Part shown: positions 11,865 to 21,485 of the stretch, one piece after another
Layout: each line of letters begins with the position of its first letter
Position numbering within the stretch: the first letter of the stretch is position 1
From: Pyrenopolyporus hunteri
Taxonomy: Eukaryota; Ascomycota; Sordariomycetes; Xylariales; Hypoxylaceae
NCBI GenBank assembly: GCA_902806595.1
Contig: CADCXC010000004.1
Location: forward strand, 2,914,001 to 2,978,000
DNA length: 64,000 nt
Direction: 5' to 3'
Program-made: the position numbers and the translations under genes
The notes under the pieces: generated by a model
Told to the model about the DNA's origin: nothing
Seen by the model: only the letters and a program-made list of their open reading frames with translations
Database searches by the model: none

Positions 11865-13385
11865 ATGGTCATGGCACGTCGTCCAGTAATTGCTATCGCT
11901 GGCCTGGCCTGCGAGACCTCCACCTTTACGCCGTCGAGGACCCTCGCGCCAGCATTTCATCCCCGGCGTGATGCCGAGATCATAGAGAAGTACCCATTTA
12001 TCCAGTCCGGCACACCTCTTGGTGATGCCGCCGAATGGCGCGGCGCTCTCATTGGCCATGCGTTGCCTGGTGGCGTTGTGACTAGAGACGCCTTTGAATC
12101 GCTCTCTGCGGAGATCATCGGTCGTCTTGCCCAGATAGTAGCGGCGACGAAGTTAGACGGACTCTGGTTCGATATACATGGAGCTATGTGTGTGGAGGGG
12201 CTCGATGATGCAGAGTATGAGCTGCTGCGACGCTGCCGTGAAGTCATCGGACCTGACGTCTTAGTGTCGGCGTCGATGGATTTGCACGGCAATGTCTCGC
12301 GCGAACTGGCGCATCAGACGGATTTAATCACTTGTTATCGTACGGCGCCTCACGTGGATGTTGCCGAGACGAAAGAGAGGGCGTGTCGAAACTTGCTTCA
12401 GCTGCTTCGGCGACGGGCGGATGGCGAGACCCCACGTCCACTTAAAGCTTGGGTGCCGATCCCGATCCTACTTCCTGGTGAGCAGACTTCGACGAGAGAC
12501 GAGCCGGCCGCGCATATCTACGCGGCTGTTCCTGAGGTCGAGGCTGTGATAGGGGTGTTAGATGCGGCGATCTGGGTTGGTTATGCTTGGGCTGACGAGC
12601 CCAGAAATCGCGCCGTAGTAGTGGTAACTGGTTGGGACAGAGAAGCTGTGGCCAGTGGTGCTGAAAGGTTGGCACGTCTGTTCTGGGATTCGCGCAGGGA
12701 CTTTGCGTTCGTTGCACCAACGGGATCGTTTAAGGAATGCCTAGATGCCGCGTTGACTTCCGACAAACGCCCTTTCTTCATTTCGGACTCGGGCGACAAC
12801 CCCACGGCGGGGGGCTCTGGAGACGTAACTTGGGGCTTAACGCAGCTCCTCGCGCGACCGGAGTTTGCATCTTCAGAATCAGGTCCGAAGGTCATCTACG
12901 CCAGCGTCCCGGGGCCCGAGGCGATCCAAAAGGCAGTTTCCGCAGGGGTCGGAGCAACGGTGACAGTGACGGCCGGGGCAGAAGTAGACGACATCCACGC
13001 CGGCCCTATCACTATGACTGGTCGGGTGCATTCGATAAAGCATGGCGACAGCCACGCGGAGACCGAAGTGGTGTTACAGGTGGGCAGCGTCTTTGCGATC
13101 CTGACAAAACTACGTAAACCTTACCACCACGAGAGGGACTTTACGGAACTAGACCTCGCACCCCGCTCAGCGGATATCGTCATCGTCAAGATAGGGTATC
13201 TGGAGCCAGAGCTGTACGACATGGCCAAAGATTGGATGCTCGGTCTTACGCCTGGCGGCGTCGACCAAGATTTAGAAAGGTTGGGACATAGGCGGATTAG
13301 CCGTCCGATGTGGCCGTTTGATCGCGTGTTTGAAGAGCCGAACCTTTTTGCGAGGGTGATTCCGATGTCCAATGAAGCGCTATAG
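11865..13385 (+). CDS. M81-family metallopeptidase (MlrC-like), intronless
   Basis: A single 506-codon exon. It matches the MlrC family along its length: N-terminal AGLACETSTFTPS (bacterial members usually have a GxxHETNTF version), WFDIHGAMCVEG at about residue 102, SMDLHGNVS at about 139, TAPHVDVAETKERA at about 163, then a C-terminal domain beginning DSGDNPTAGGSGD at about 307. The Asp/His residues expected to bind zinc are all present. Bacterial MlrC is known for cleaving linearised microcystin; the fungal substrate is unknown and could be any small peptide or amide. There is no signal peptide, so it should be cytosolic. Start could also be the second Met at 11871. Absence of introns and the mainly bacterial family suggest an old horizontal transfer, which is inference. 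Confidence 0.9.
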   Translation: MVMARRPVIAIAGLACETSTFTPSRTLAPAFHPRRDAEIIEKYPFIQSGTPLGDAAEWRGALIGHALPGGVVTRDAFESLSAEIIGRLAQIVAATKLDGLWFDIHGAMCVEGLDDAEYELLRRCREVIGPDVLVSASMDLHGNVSRELAHQTDLITCYRTAPHVDVAETKERACRNLLQLLRRRADGETPRPLKAWVPIPILLPGEQTSTRDEPAAHIYAAVPEVEAVIGVLDAAIWVGYAWADEPRNRAVVVVTGWDREAVASGAERLARLFWDSRRDFAFVAPTGSFKECLDAALTSDKRPFFISDSGDNPTAGGSGDVTWGLTQLLARPEFASSESGPKVIYASVPGPEAIQKAVSAGVGATVTVTAGAEVDDIHAGPITMTGRVHSIKHGDSHAETEVVLQVGSVFAILTKLRKPYHHERDFTELDLAPRSADIVIVKIGYLEPELYDMAKDWMLGLTPGGVDQDLERLGHRRISRPMWPFDRVFEEPNLFARVIPMSNEAL

Positions 13386-14794
13386 GGACATACGGGGTGA
13401 AATATTGAGATGTTTCTGTTCGGATGATGACTTTGCAGCGTTTGTAAATCAGGTTAAAGGAGCCGAGCTTATCGTCTTAGCCACATTGAGCTACAATGTA
13501 ATTCATTTAACGTACAGTACTATACTATCCCGTATGGCCGCGTCATACCCGCTTAGAGTACTAGTTAGTGTAACCACTCACCCACTCATATATCATACAC
13601 TATTATTACGCTGTGAGCATGCACGGAGGCATGTGTCTGGGTATATGTATATGTACCTAGGTACATAGGTATACATATAATTAAATAGACGAAAAATGGG
13701 CGAATAATAGACGAAAAATCGATCGTAATTACTCTTCAACGGCTTCATAATCAAACCGTCTTGCCACACAATCGACATTACATAAAATGATCATCCCAAC
13801 CCCGAAACTCCAAGAACAATTAAGGGCTCCGGTGAATTCCTACTACCGTACACCTCCACACACACCCCTAGTTTGGTGGGATTCCGCCTGCTAGTTCGGG
13901 AATAGGGCTCCTTTTTTCTCTTATACCACGTTTCGTTCCGGTGTAGGGCGACAACCAACGTTCAACCAACAGAATACATGGGTCCGAATGCGGCTGAAAG
14001 TAACACCTAGGAGATCTCAGCTTAACGCACCGTAGCGGGCGAGTCGTAGGATTCAAGGAGTCGTCCAACGTGGTTGAATTGCGTCACATCCGTCTCCGGT
14101 TCTACCTTTCAGCTGTACTATTCTGGTGTCATGATATTCACCGGGTTCGAGTCAGGCGGGTTACGAAGCACGTGGGTAAGCATTGTCAACTGCATTTTTG
14201 GCCCCCAGGTTGGTGGCTACCAGGTACTATGTAACCCTGGCTGGACCGCCTGGAATTGGACAGACAAGATAAGTGCCGACAGCGCAGTCAGCCCGCGCCT
14301 TGTTCAGGCTTTGCTCACACCTTGCTCACGACTTCTCGACGGGTCCTGGTGTCCTGCGCCAAGTTACGGCTCCGCCACACGACGGCTTCTCTCCCAAATA
14401 AACGCGTAACACTCTCAAGAGTTCGAAAACGACGGCTAACCCTAGCCATTATACTACCTACCTAGGTATATATCTATACCTGTAACGATAAACGAATAGG
14501 ATATCCTCCGGCGAGGCCGGCGACGGAACCAATTAATGTGCTTTTGCCAAGCCGGATTATGCTTGATCATCTGCTCCGCTATCCCAAATCCCATAGAAGC
14601 GCCATCGATTTTTCGATTTATTTAGTGCCGTTTTTCATCTTCCGTCTTTCCTAACGTACCTGTCTACTCATCTTCCAACTATTGGGGTTATCTAGGTTAT
14701 TTGGGTCCGTTCAAAACCGGAAACGCAAACCAGGACATGTAGCTTCCAGATCAATTACCGCCGATCTTCCAACTACCTCCCGTTAGTATACCAC
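13386..14794. other. Intergenic between M81 peptidase and Clr5 gene
   Basis: No conserved protein seen. The palindrome GTACCTAGGTAC lies at 13653-13664 inside an alternating TA/GTAC patch, and TACCTACCTAGGTATA at 14455-14470. The 14-nt unit AATAGACGAAAAAT occurs twice at about 13684-13720. Confidence 0.55.
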
Positions 14795-16765
14795 ATGAAG
14801 GGAAACATCTATTTCCAATTAGCGGGGTCGGATATAACGTCCGCGGCGAAGCCAGATGGGCCGTGTCTGACACCAGAAAGCGCAGACCACGATGGCATTG
14901 CTACCAACTGTTCTTCCCCGGGCCGTAGCGTAAAGCTTGAGAGCCCAGGTTCTAGTACTAGTTTAGCTCAACACGAGACGCCACTCGGGTGTTCGCCTAC
15001 TTCCTCGGAACGACACGCTACGGGGGCGGGCCAACTAGATACGGGCATTCATAGGCTCGGTACATATTCGCCGTCCTTACCCTATAGGTCCTTGGCCTCA
15101 TTACAATATGACCAGACAACTACGATTGAGGATGGGGGCCATTCCCGAAACCTCTCGGACGCTAGCATCACTCGCTCTGCTGCCGAACCGGTACGGAACA
15201 CCAAGGCCCCAACACGCCATCATCTTCAACCGGAAATATGGGAACGTTACAAGGAGGAGATCCACGAACTTTATATTGAAGAAAACAAGTCGTTAAACGA
15301 GTTAATGGAAATAATGCGGAGCAAGGGTTTTAGGGCAACGTCAGTACAGACCTGCCTACGCGTATTGGCAGAAGCGACGTGCTAATTCATCTGCAGTCCC
15401 CGTATGTATAAAGCTAAATTCGCGCAATGGGGATTCGTCAAGAACAATAAGAAAAAGGACGTGGCGGTGATGCTACGATTACAGCGGGAGCGCGGCGCGG
15501 TAGGCAAGCCCACCACCTTCCGTCGTCACGGGAGGTCGGTCGATATCGAAACGTACATGAAGCGAAAGGGTATTTCGAGTATCGATCTTGCAACACCCAC
15601 TGCCGACGTCGATTTGCCGGAGTACCTACGAGCGCTTACGCCTCCCCCGGCCGAACCCGAGCATATGGTCCTACCCTCTCATCTTCACGCCCAGGAGGTC
15701 CTGGTTTCGTGTTTCAAAGATCTCACCTTGAGTTGGAGAGACTCGGTAGAATCTCCCGCGTCATTCGAGAAAGACTTTAGCATATATTTCGATGGCGAAT
15801 TATGTGAGGCCACAAGAGACTTCAGCAGGGCCTGCTGGTTCTTCTCAAGGAATTATAACTCTCACGGCGCTTTACTTATGCATCGCGCGTTCTCCTCGCT
15901 GCATCTACTTGTAAAATCGCCCTCCGCCCTCGGTCTATTCGACTTACTAATAGCCAGCGTCATATCTCCCGACTATGGGCTTTCTAAGGAGTTATGGAGA
16001 TACCTTGCGGGATACGCGGAGGCCATCTCCGGGACATCGAGTACCCTCTGCCGGCTATTTACTGCAATATATGAGGTGTTCCGCAACAACACCCTGGAGA
16101 CCGGAGTAGACTTTATCTTCAGCTGCATGGAGAGCATACTCGACATGTTACTCGAGACGAACGACTTCTCGCAGACAATCGCACCGTCCCTTAGCTTTTT
16201 CTTACTGGGCGACTTGATTTTATTTAACTCTTCGAGGACTAACTTGCCCTCCCTTAAAAAAGTAGTAGATTCGTTAGCGACGCCAGCGTACGAGTCCCAT
16301 AATAAGTCCCGCACGGCCGACTTAATGACGCTTATCGAGCCCGCGGCATACCTCTGGCAGAAAGGGCCTTGCGACGAGCGTTCGGCCAAACTAGCATATG
16401 CCGCGCTTGATCTCGAGGAGATATCAAATCAGTACGACTGGACGTGTTGGGTATCCTGGCGCGTCATCGCCCACTTCCACAAAGGCCGTTGTGGCACCGA
16501 TAAGTCCGCGGCGAAGGACAACCCGCGGCACGCGCTGGCCCGATACGCTTTAGGAATAGCTATCGATTCCGCCGAGGCCGGGCGCGGTTATAACGAATCG
16601 CAAATATTTGAAAATATGCAACTGCTAGAAACCTGGCATCAGGAGGCCGGGGACACAGCACAGGCGCTAGCGGTACGACGCCGGAGAGAGAAGGGGTTGC
16701 AAGATTATTTTGAAATGCTCCAACGAGCCGGCGGGATAAATATGCCTAACACGCCAACTTCATAG
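14795..16765 (+). CDS. Clr5-domain protein, putative transcriptional regulator
   Basis: Exons 14795-15339 and 15397-16765 give 637 aa. The 57-bp intron (GTCAGT..CTGCAG, branch GCTAAT) interrupts the Clr5 domain. Splicing produces FRATPRMYKAKFAQWGFVKN, the diagnostic end of that domain; its start is WERYKEEIHELYIEENKSL at about residue 147. The first 140 residues are Ser/Thr/Pro-rich and look disordered. Residues 200-637 are mostly helical, with Leu-rich stretches and a late PRHALARYALGIAID segment resembling a solenoid repeat. The founding Neurospora gene was reported in cellulose-response work, but most family members have no known target. It could act on neighbouring genes; there is no direct evidence. 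Confidence 0.87.
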
Positions 16766-17189
16766 TAAGATCTGGAACACTTTTCTGGTCTTGTAGGATT
16801 TCGGTGAGCGAGCTTTCCTTAACATATAAATGGAGAACCGTTCAAAATTTCGGGTTTCTTTCAGGGTAAGACGCCTCGGTTCTGTTTCAGCATATGGACG
16901 AACATGTATTATATCAGCTCAGTGCACTGAATACATCCAATGAACACTATCAGATTATTTACACATGGAGGAAGTATATTGTCAATAGCGTGGTATCGAA
17001 GGCCTTAAAAATAGCTGCCGTCGTAATTTCGTTCAGTTTGCTCATAAGTATCTAACATACCTACCTAGGTAGGTTAAGCAGTACCGCTAGAACACCCACT
17101 CTTACTGTATTACTGGGTCCGCAAGAGGAGCTTATGAGAAAGCCCACAAGGGTAGGTAACCCTCATTACAAAAAGCGGCCATGCCGCTA
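16766..17189. other. Convergent intergenic spacer
   Basis: Spacer between the convergent Clr5 and oxidoreductase genes. It contains a TACCTACCTAGGTAGGT motif at 17058-17074 and no coding signal. Confidence 0.6.
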
Positions 17190-18839
17190 TCACGATATAG
17201 CCGCGACACCCTTCTCCTCGCACCAACTCTTAAAATCGACGTACTTGCGGCCGGTCCTAGCCTCCTCGGCCGCGAACACCAGCGCGTGGCTGCGGATGAT
17301 CTCCTCGAGGCTGCAGCCGACGAACTCGCGCTGGGCGCGCGGGGCCTCCCAGCCGTGGTTCTTGACGCGGTCCACGGCCAGGACGAACTGGCGCGCGATC
17401 CCGTGGTCGCCGCCCCCGTGGCCCAGGCTCTCCAGCTTCGGCCGGTACGTGCGCCTGCCCCCCGTCGCGTAGTCCTCCACCGTGATCGTCCGCGAGTCCG
17501 CGTACGCCTCGCCCAGCGTCCCGTACACGCTCGTGAACCGCTCGCACTGCCGCCTCGTCTGCGCGATCATGTGGAACGTCGCCTGCTTCGCGCCGCGGTG
17601 GCCGACCCCGTCGCCGGCCGTGGCCTGGAACGCCGGCAGCGGGTCGTCGTCCCACTTCAGCGTCACCGTCTGCTCGTCGCACACGTCGTTGTCCGACTCG
17701 AACACGCACCGCCCGAACCAGTTGCGCGCCTCGATCTCCGACCGCGGCGTCGAAGCCGCGTCGTAGTCCTCCGCCAGGCGCCGCAGCAGCGCCGGCCGCG
17801 CCCGCTCCACGTCCCCCCCGAAGCTCTCGATGTCCGGCATCACGATGCTCACCGGCCACGACCGGTTCCCCGTCTCGAGGCCCATGTGCCGCGCGCCCTC
17901 GTAGATCCGCCGGCTCGAGTATATGCAGTCGGGCTCGGCGGGGCAGCTGAGGCAGTTGGTCGCGGCGCCCGCGGCCTTGGGCTTGCGGGCGCGCCGGAAG
18001 AACTGCAGGGACCCCGTCGACGCGACCTCGGACGGGATGTGCGGCGGCTCGTCGGACCCGGGCTGCGCGGGGGAGCACAGCAGCCACAGCAGGATGTCGA
18101 TGTCGTGGCAGCTCTTGGTCAGCAGGGAGGGCGCGGTGGTCGACTCCTTGCGCCAGTTGCCGCGCACGTACGAGTGCGCGAAGTGCCAGTACCCCACGGG
18201 CTCCGTGTGCACGACGCTCAGCACGTCCCCGACCGCCCGGTCCTCCCGGAGCAGCTTGCGCAGCAGCATGTTGTGCGGCGAGTACCGCAGCACGTGGCCG
18301 ATGGAAAACACCCGCGAGCCTTGCAGCGGGCTCACCGCCCGGTACATGGCGATGCAGTCGTCCAGGGTCGTGGCGAGCGGCTTCTCGCACATGATGTGCA
18401 GGTTCAGCGGGGCTAGGGCGAGCACGATGTCGTGGTGCATCTCGTCGCGGACGCACACGAAGGCGGCGTCCACGCCCTCGGGAACGTCCGGGTCCCCGGC
18501 GGCTTCGCGCTCTCGGCGGCGCACCTCCCACTCGACGAAGTCGCGCCAGTCGGGGAAGCTGGAGCCCTCGGGAGGCGGCGCCTTGCCGCGGGGCGCGATG
18601 AAGGTCCGCACGAATTCCTCGCGCTTGTACGGCTCGGGCTCGCAGACGGCGACCACGACGCCGTTGCTCGACTCGGCGATGCAGCGGCTGTAGACGTGGC
18701 CGCGCGACCCCGCGCCGATGATGAGGATCCGGGGCGGGTTCGCGGAGAAGGGCGGTGGTGTGGGTGGTCTGACTTCGGCGGCCGGATGCTCCTCTGCAAG
18801 GTCTGATGGCCTTTCGTCTTGGATATTATGCGGGGCCAT
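17190..18839 (-). CDS. Gfo/Idh/MocA-family NAD(P)-dependent oxidoreductase
   Basis: A single 549-codon minus-strand exon. A Pro-rich leader (1-33) precedes the Rossmann fold, whose dinucleotide loop is ILIIGAGSRGHVY (about 38-50). EKPLATT (about 151) is the family's conserved EKP motif. GHVLRYSPHN and SCHDIDILLWLL follow in the substrate domain; the HDID stretch sits where the catalytic His is expected. An unusual CLSCPAEPDC Cys cluster lies near residue 306. Family members oxidise sugars, inositols or similar hydroxy compounds; the exact substrate cannot be told from sequence. No signal peptide or membrane segment. The gene is very GC-rich with almost only G/C at third positions, so long frames also stay open on the other strand and in another minus frame. 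Those are composition artefacts. Confidence 0.9.
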   Translation of the reverse strand: MAPHNIQDERPSDLAEEHPAAEVRPPTPPPFSANPPRILIIGAGSRGHVYSRCIAESSNGVVVAVCEPEPYKREEFVRTFIAPRGKAPPPEGSSFPDWRDFVEWEVRRREREAAGDPDVPEGVDAAFVCVRDEMHHDIVLALAPLNLHIMCEKPLATTLDDCIAMYRAVSPLQGSRVFSIGHVLRYSPHNMLLRKLLREDRAVGDVLSVVHTEPVGYWHFAHSYVRGNWRKESTTAPSLLTKSCHDIDILLWLLCSPAQPGSDEPPHIPSEVASTGSLQFFRRARKPKAAGAATNCLSCPAEPDCIYSSRRIYEGARHMGLETGNRSWPVSIVMPDIESFGGDVERARPALLRRLAEDYDAASTPRSEIEARNWFGRCVFESDNDVCDEQTVTLKWDDDPLPAFQATAGDGVGHRGAKQATFHMIAQTRRQCERFTSVYGTLGEAYADSRTITVEDYATGGRRTYRPKLESLGHGGGDHGIARQFVLAVDRVKNHGWEAPRAQREFVGCSLEEIIRSHALVFAAEEARTGRKYVDFKSWCEEKGVAAIS

Positions 18840-19484
18840 GATGGGTTATATCGTAGGTAGTTATGGTGTATACGGGGTATACAAGCACAAGCGTGTGATA
18901 GAGACTGACGGCCCCGGGTTTGCTTAGTTCTGCCACTAAAGCAAGAGCGCCTAGACGAGATGCGAAAGGTCCTAAACCCTAGAATACGTTACATTTACAA
19001 TGGACCCCTATACCATCGTCTTAGACACGGATATTGAATATAACGCCTGGTTATAGTTGGATAGGATGAGCGTAAGGAGGGAGGTTCGGCGGAGTTTCGA
19101 GACTCACTCCACCGAGTGATGGTTGATTTGTTACTGCGGCGCTCTCACTGGCTGCCCTATAGCGAGTGAGGTGACGGCCCGCGTGGGTTAGTGTTACTAG
19201 GTACCTATTCTCCAGTATTAGTGTAGATCCAGCCCCAGTCCAGTCCGGATAACCTATTCGTTACTGGGCCCGTTGAAGAGGATAGAGTTCAGGCGGGATT
19301 TAATAAGGGATAAGAGTAAGAGTAAATTCGTGAAATGGTTACTTATTGTGAAGGTACCTACCTAGACAATCACTTGGGTACATGCATGCAACTAAGAGAG
19401 ACATTTGGAAAACGGAAGTCCACCAACGTTGCGGGGTACGCTGACAGAACGGTCATAGAACTTTGTAGCGCCTAAATTTGTATA
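18840..19484. other. Intergenic between oxidoreductase and tRNA-Ala
   Basis: No conserved coding signal. It holds the oxidoreductase promoter and the tRNA-Ala 5' flank, with a GGTACCTACCTAG motif at about 19353-19366. Confidence 0.55.
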
Positions 19485-19569
19485 GGGCGTGTAACTCAGT
19501 GGTAGAGTGCTCGCTTTGCATATTTACTAGACTTGCGAGAAGTCCAGGGTTCGACTCCCTGCTCGTCCA
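19485..19569 (+). tRNA. tRNA-Ala (UGC anticodon), with intron
   Basis: Acceptor GGGCGTG/CTCGTCC pairs except for a T:T at 6:67 and carries G3:U70, the alanine identity pair. D stem is ACTC/GAGT, anticodon stem CTCGC/GCGAG with loop TTTGCA..T, and T arm CAGGG-TTCGACT-CCCTG. Anticodon UGC. A roughly 13-nt intron (TATTTACTAGACT) follows position 37. Confidence 0.92.
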
Positions 19570-19571
19570 TA

Positions 19572-19576
19572 TTTTT
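19572..19576 (+). terminator. Pol III terminator of tRNA-Ala
   Basis: A run of five Ts starts 2 nt after the discriminator base. Confidence 0.7.
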
Positions 19577-20249
19577 GCACCCTAACACCCCTTATTTTCC
19601 CCCTTACCCCTTATTGGTCTTCACGAAATATGTATCCTTTTATGATTTTATCTGAAGTCCTTAGAAACCTAGGTGTGTATCATTTTTATTGTTAATGGTA
19701 GTTAGCTACACTAGTAAAAATTGAACACTGAGGTGTGTATATCTAAGGTATCAGCTTGGGTTCCCCCTGTTAAGTAGGTACTCCCGAGTGATTCTTGTGA
19801 CTAATATGCTATACGCCTACCTTCGCTTGGATTTCGTCTTTAATTGTTTCCCAAGACATAGAATTGCGTACTATGAGCTTGATACTCTATGAATTTCTAT
19901 TCGGCCATTTGCCTTCTCGAGTAACGTACACAAGTCTTGTTCATAAATGAGGGATGAAACAGTGATGAGGTGTTCTTATTATACCCCTAAAAGAATCTCC
20001 TCAGATGAGAACAATTCTAAAGTTGATACAAGAAATAACCTTGGACTTGTATCAGTTCTTTGTTCCCATATACAATTATATCTAGACCATCAAGCTTCTA
20101 CGTTATGTATGATGCCACGCCACCGACAGAGTCCGCAAGGTTGATTGCTGTATTGAAAATAAGTGCTAGGCTTCAAGAGATTGCTGTGTAAGTAACCACC
20201 GAAGTACCTCCTCCTATTTTTCAAAGACAGTAACAAGTTAGTAACAGCA
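19577..20249. other. AT-rich intergenic
   Basis: AT-rich, short ORFs only. AGGTGTGTAT occurs at about 19671 and again at about 19731, each followed by T-rich sequence. No gene supported. Confidence 0.5.
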
Positions 20250-20702
20250 ATGTACAGTTATAATATCTGCCGCGAGAACACCCTTCCCGGCGGTTGTGTG
20301 ATCGAATATGACGCTATAGGACTCCCTTCGCGCATCCGCCACAACACCACAGCCTGCGACTGCGCCGATAGGCTGGACGATTTGCTTCTCCGGAGCCTGG
20401 AGGCCTGGCAGGCACATGGAGCCGAGATCATGCAGGTCGACGATAAGTGCGCCGCCGCCGTAATTCTTGAGCTGATTGACAGGTGGAACCTCCGCGAGAC
20501 TGACTGGGTCACTTCGCTGCGAGAATACGTCCGGACACGTGAAGAGCTCAGGCCCAAGAGGAAAGGTCCACCCTCTCCCGAGGCTGCTCTCAACAAAAAT
20601 AGAATCGCGAAGCGTGTACGTCATCCCAGAGATCCTCGAGAATTTCGAGGCGGAATATATAACGCGTCCCTGGAAGTTGGATGGAGCCCCGTAGAGGTTT
20701 AA
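20250..20702 (+). CDS. Hypothetical protein, weakly supported
   Basis: A 150-codon frame with an acidic first half (CADRLDDLLLRSLEAWQAHG; LELIDRWNLRETDWVTSL) and a basic Pro-rich end. I recognise no family. Composition is closer to coding than the flanks, and the first half could form amphipathic helices. From about 20612 the +1 frame reads VYVIPEILENFEAEYITRP, more protein-like than the annotated tail, so a small intron or a frameshift is possible. Overlapping minus-strand frames of 112-128 codons reduce confidence. Confidence 0.35.
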   Translation: MYSYNICRENTLPGGCVIEYDAIGLPSRIRHNTTACDCADRLDDLLLRSLEAWQAHGAEIMQVDDKCAAAVILELIDRWNLRETDWVTSLREYVRTREELRPKRKGPPSPEAALNKNRIAKRVRHPRDPREFRGGIYNASLEVGWSPVEV

Positions 20703-21218
20703 AAGGCTAGACTAGGAAATGAGCGTTTCCGGAGAAGAGTACCTCCGATAGATGATATGGAAATGGCTAAGCTCTCGTTTTTCATATTAGCGGAATACTT
20801 TGTCCGGATGCCAGGTAGTTATATTTATTAGCTACCTAGGTATCAAGCTTAACTTTTTATTTAGTCTTTAAACAGTTAGTTATGAGGTGTGCGCCCTATC
20901 AAGAACGTACCAGGTATCTATAGGAGCATAAATAATAGAAGATATGCCCATAGTAAGTAGCAACAATAATAATCCATAGTCATCCCCAGCATAAAGATGA
21001 CGGACATCTTTTCATCGATTGCACCAACATCCAGGAGATAACAGGAACATACGAGGAGCAGTAAGAGTTGGTGTGGGCAAAATGTGTATTGTACGCTGTT
21101 TCAACGCCTAAATAGAACTTAGATCCTCCTAGCCTCCCCAACCACTACCCCCCTTCTCTATCAGCTTTTCCTTCACGCCCAACATTCATCTCCTTCTAAA
21201 ATAGGCCAGGGCAATAGT
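20703..21218. other. Intergenic, AT-rich
   Basis: No coding signal. GCTACCTAGGTATC occurs at about 20830-20843. Confidence 0.55.
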
Positions 21219-21485
21219 TTAGAGGGGCTGAGCATTATCGCAGCGGGGCGTGCACGGCTGGCCCACGGGGCAGATGGGCTGGCACTCCCCCACGCACGTA
21301 AACCTCTTGGGCGCGTAGTCGACGCAAACCACGTAGTAGCCGGTGAGTTCGCAGTAGTTCCAGTTGCCACCGTAGGGGCACTCGGCGGGCGGAAGAGGAT
21401 CAGGGATAAATCCGGGGGCCGCGGTCACCGTCGGCAGGCCACCAAGGGCGGCGGCGATGATGGGAGCGAAAGTAGTAAACTTCAT
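21219..21485 (-). CDS. Small cysteine-rich secreted protein (88 aa)
   Basis: A minus-strand ORF starting at the Met of KFTTFAPIIAAALGG, giving a clean signal peptide (about residues 1-19, cleavage after TVTA). The mature part is about 69 aa with eight Cys: CPYGGNWNYC, YYVVCVDY, RFTCVGECQPICPVGQPC and PRC. Even Cys number, small size and secretion fit a disulfide-stabilised apoplastic protein, as in candidate effectors or hydrophobin-sized wall proteins, but the spacing is not a hydrophobin's (no CC pairs). The frame is open for another 54 codons upstream, but the signal peptide decides the start. Function unknown. Confidence 0.75.
   Translation of the reverse strand: MKFTTFAPIIAAALGGLPTVTAAPGFIPDPLPPAECPYGGNWNYCELTGYYVVCVDYAPKRFTCVGECQPICPVGQPCTPRCDNAQPL

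Noticed and set aside
17181..18531. 411- and 424-codon frames overlapping the oxidoreductase
   Set aside because: Low-complexity Arg/Ala/Gly/Pro translations with no motif; by-products of extreme GC3.
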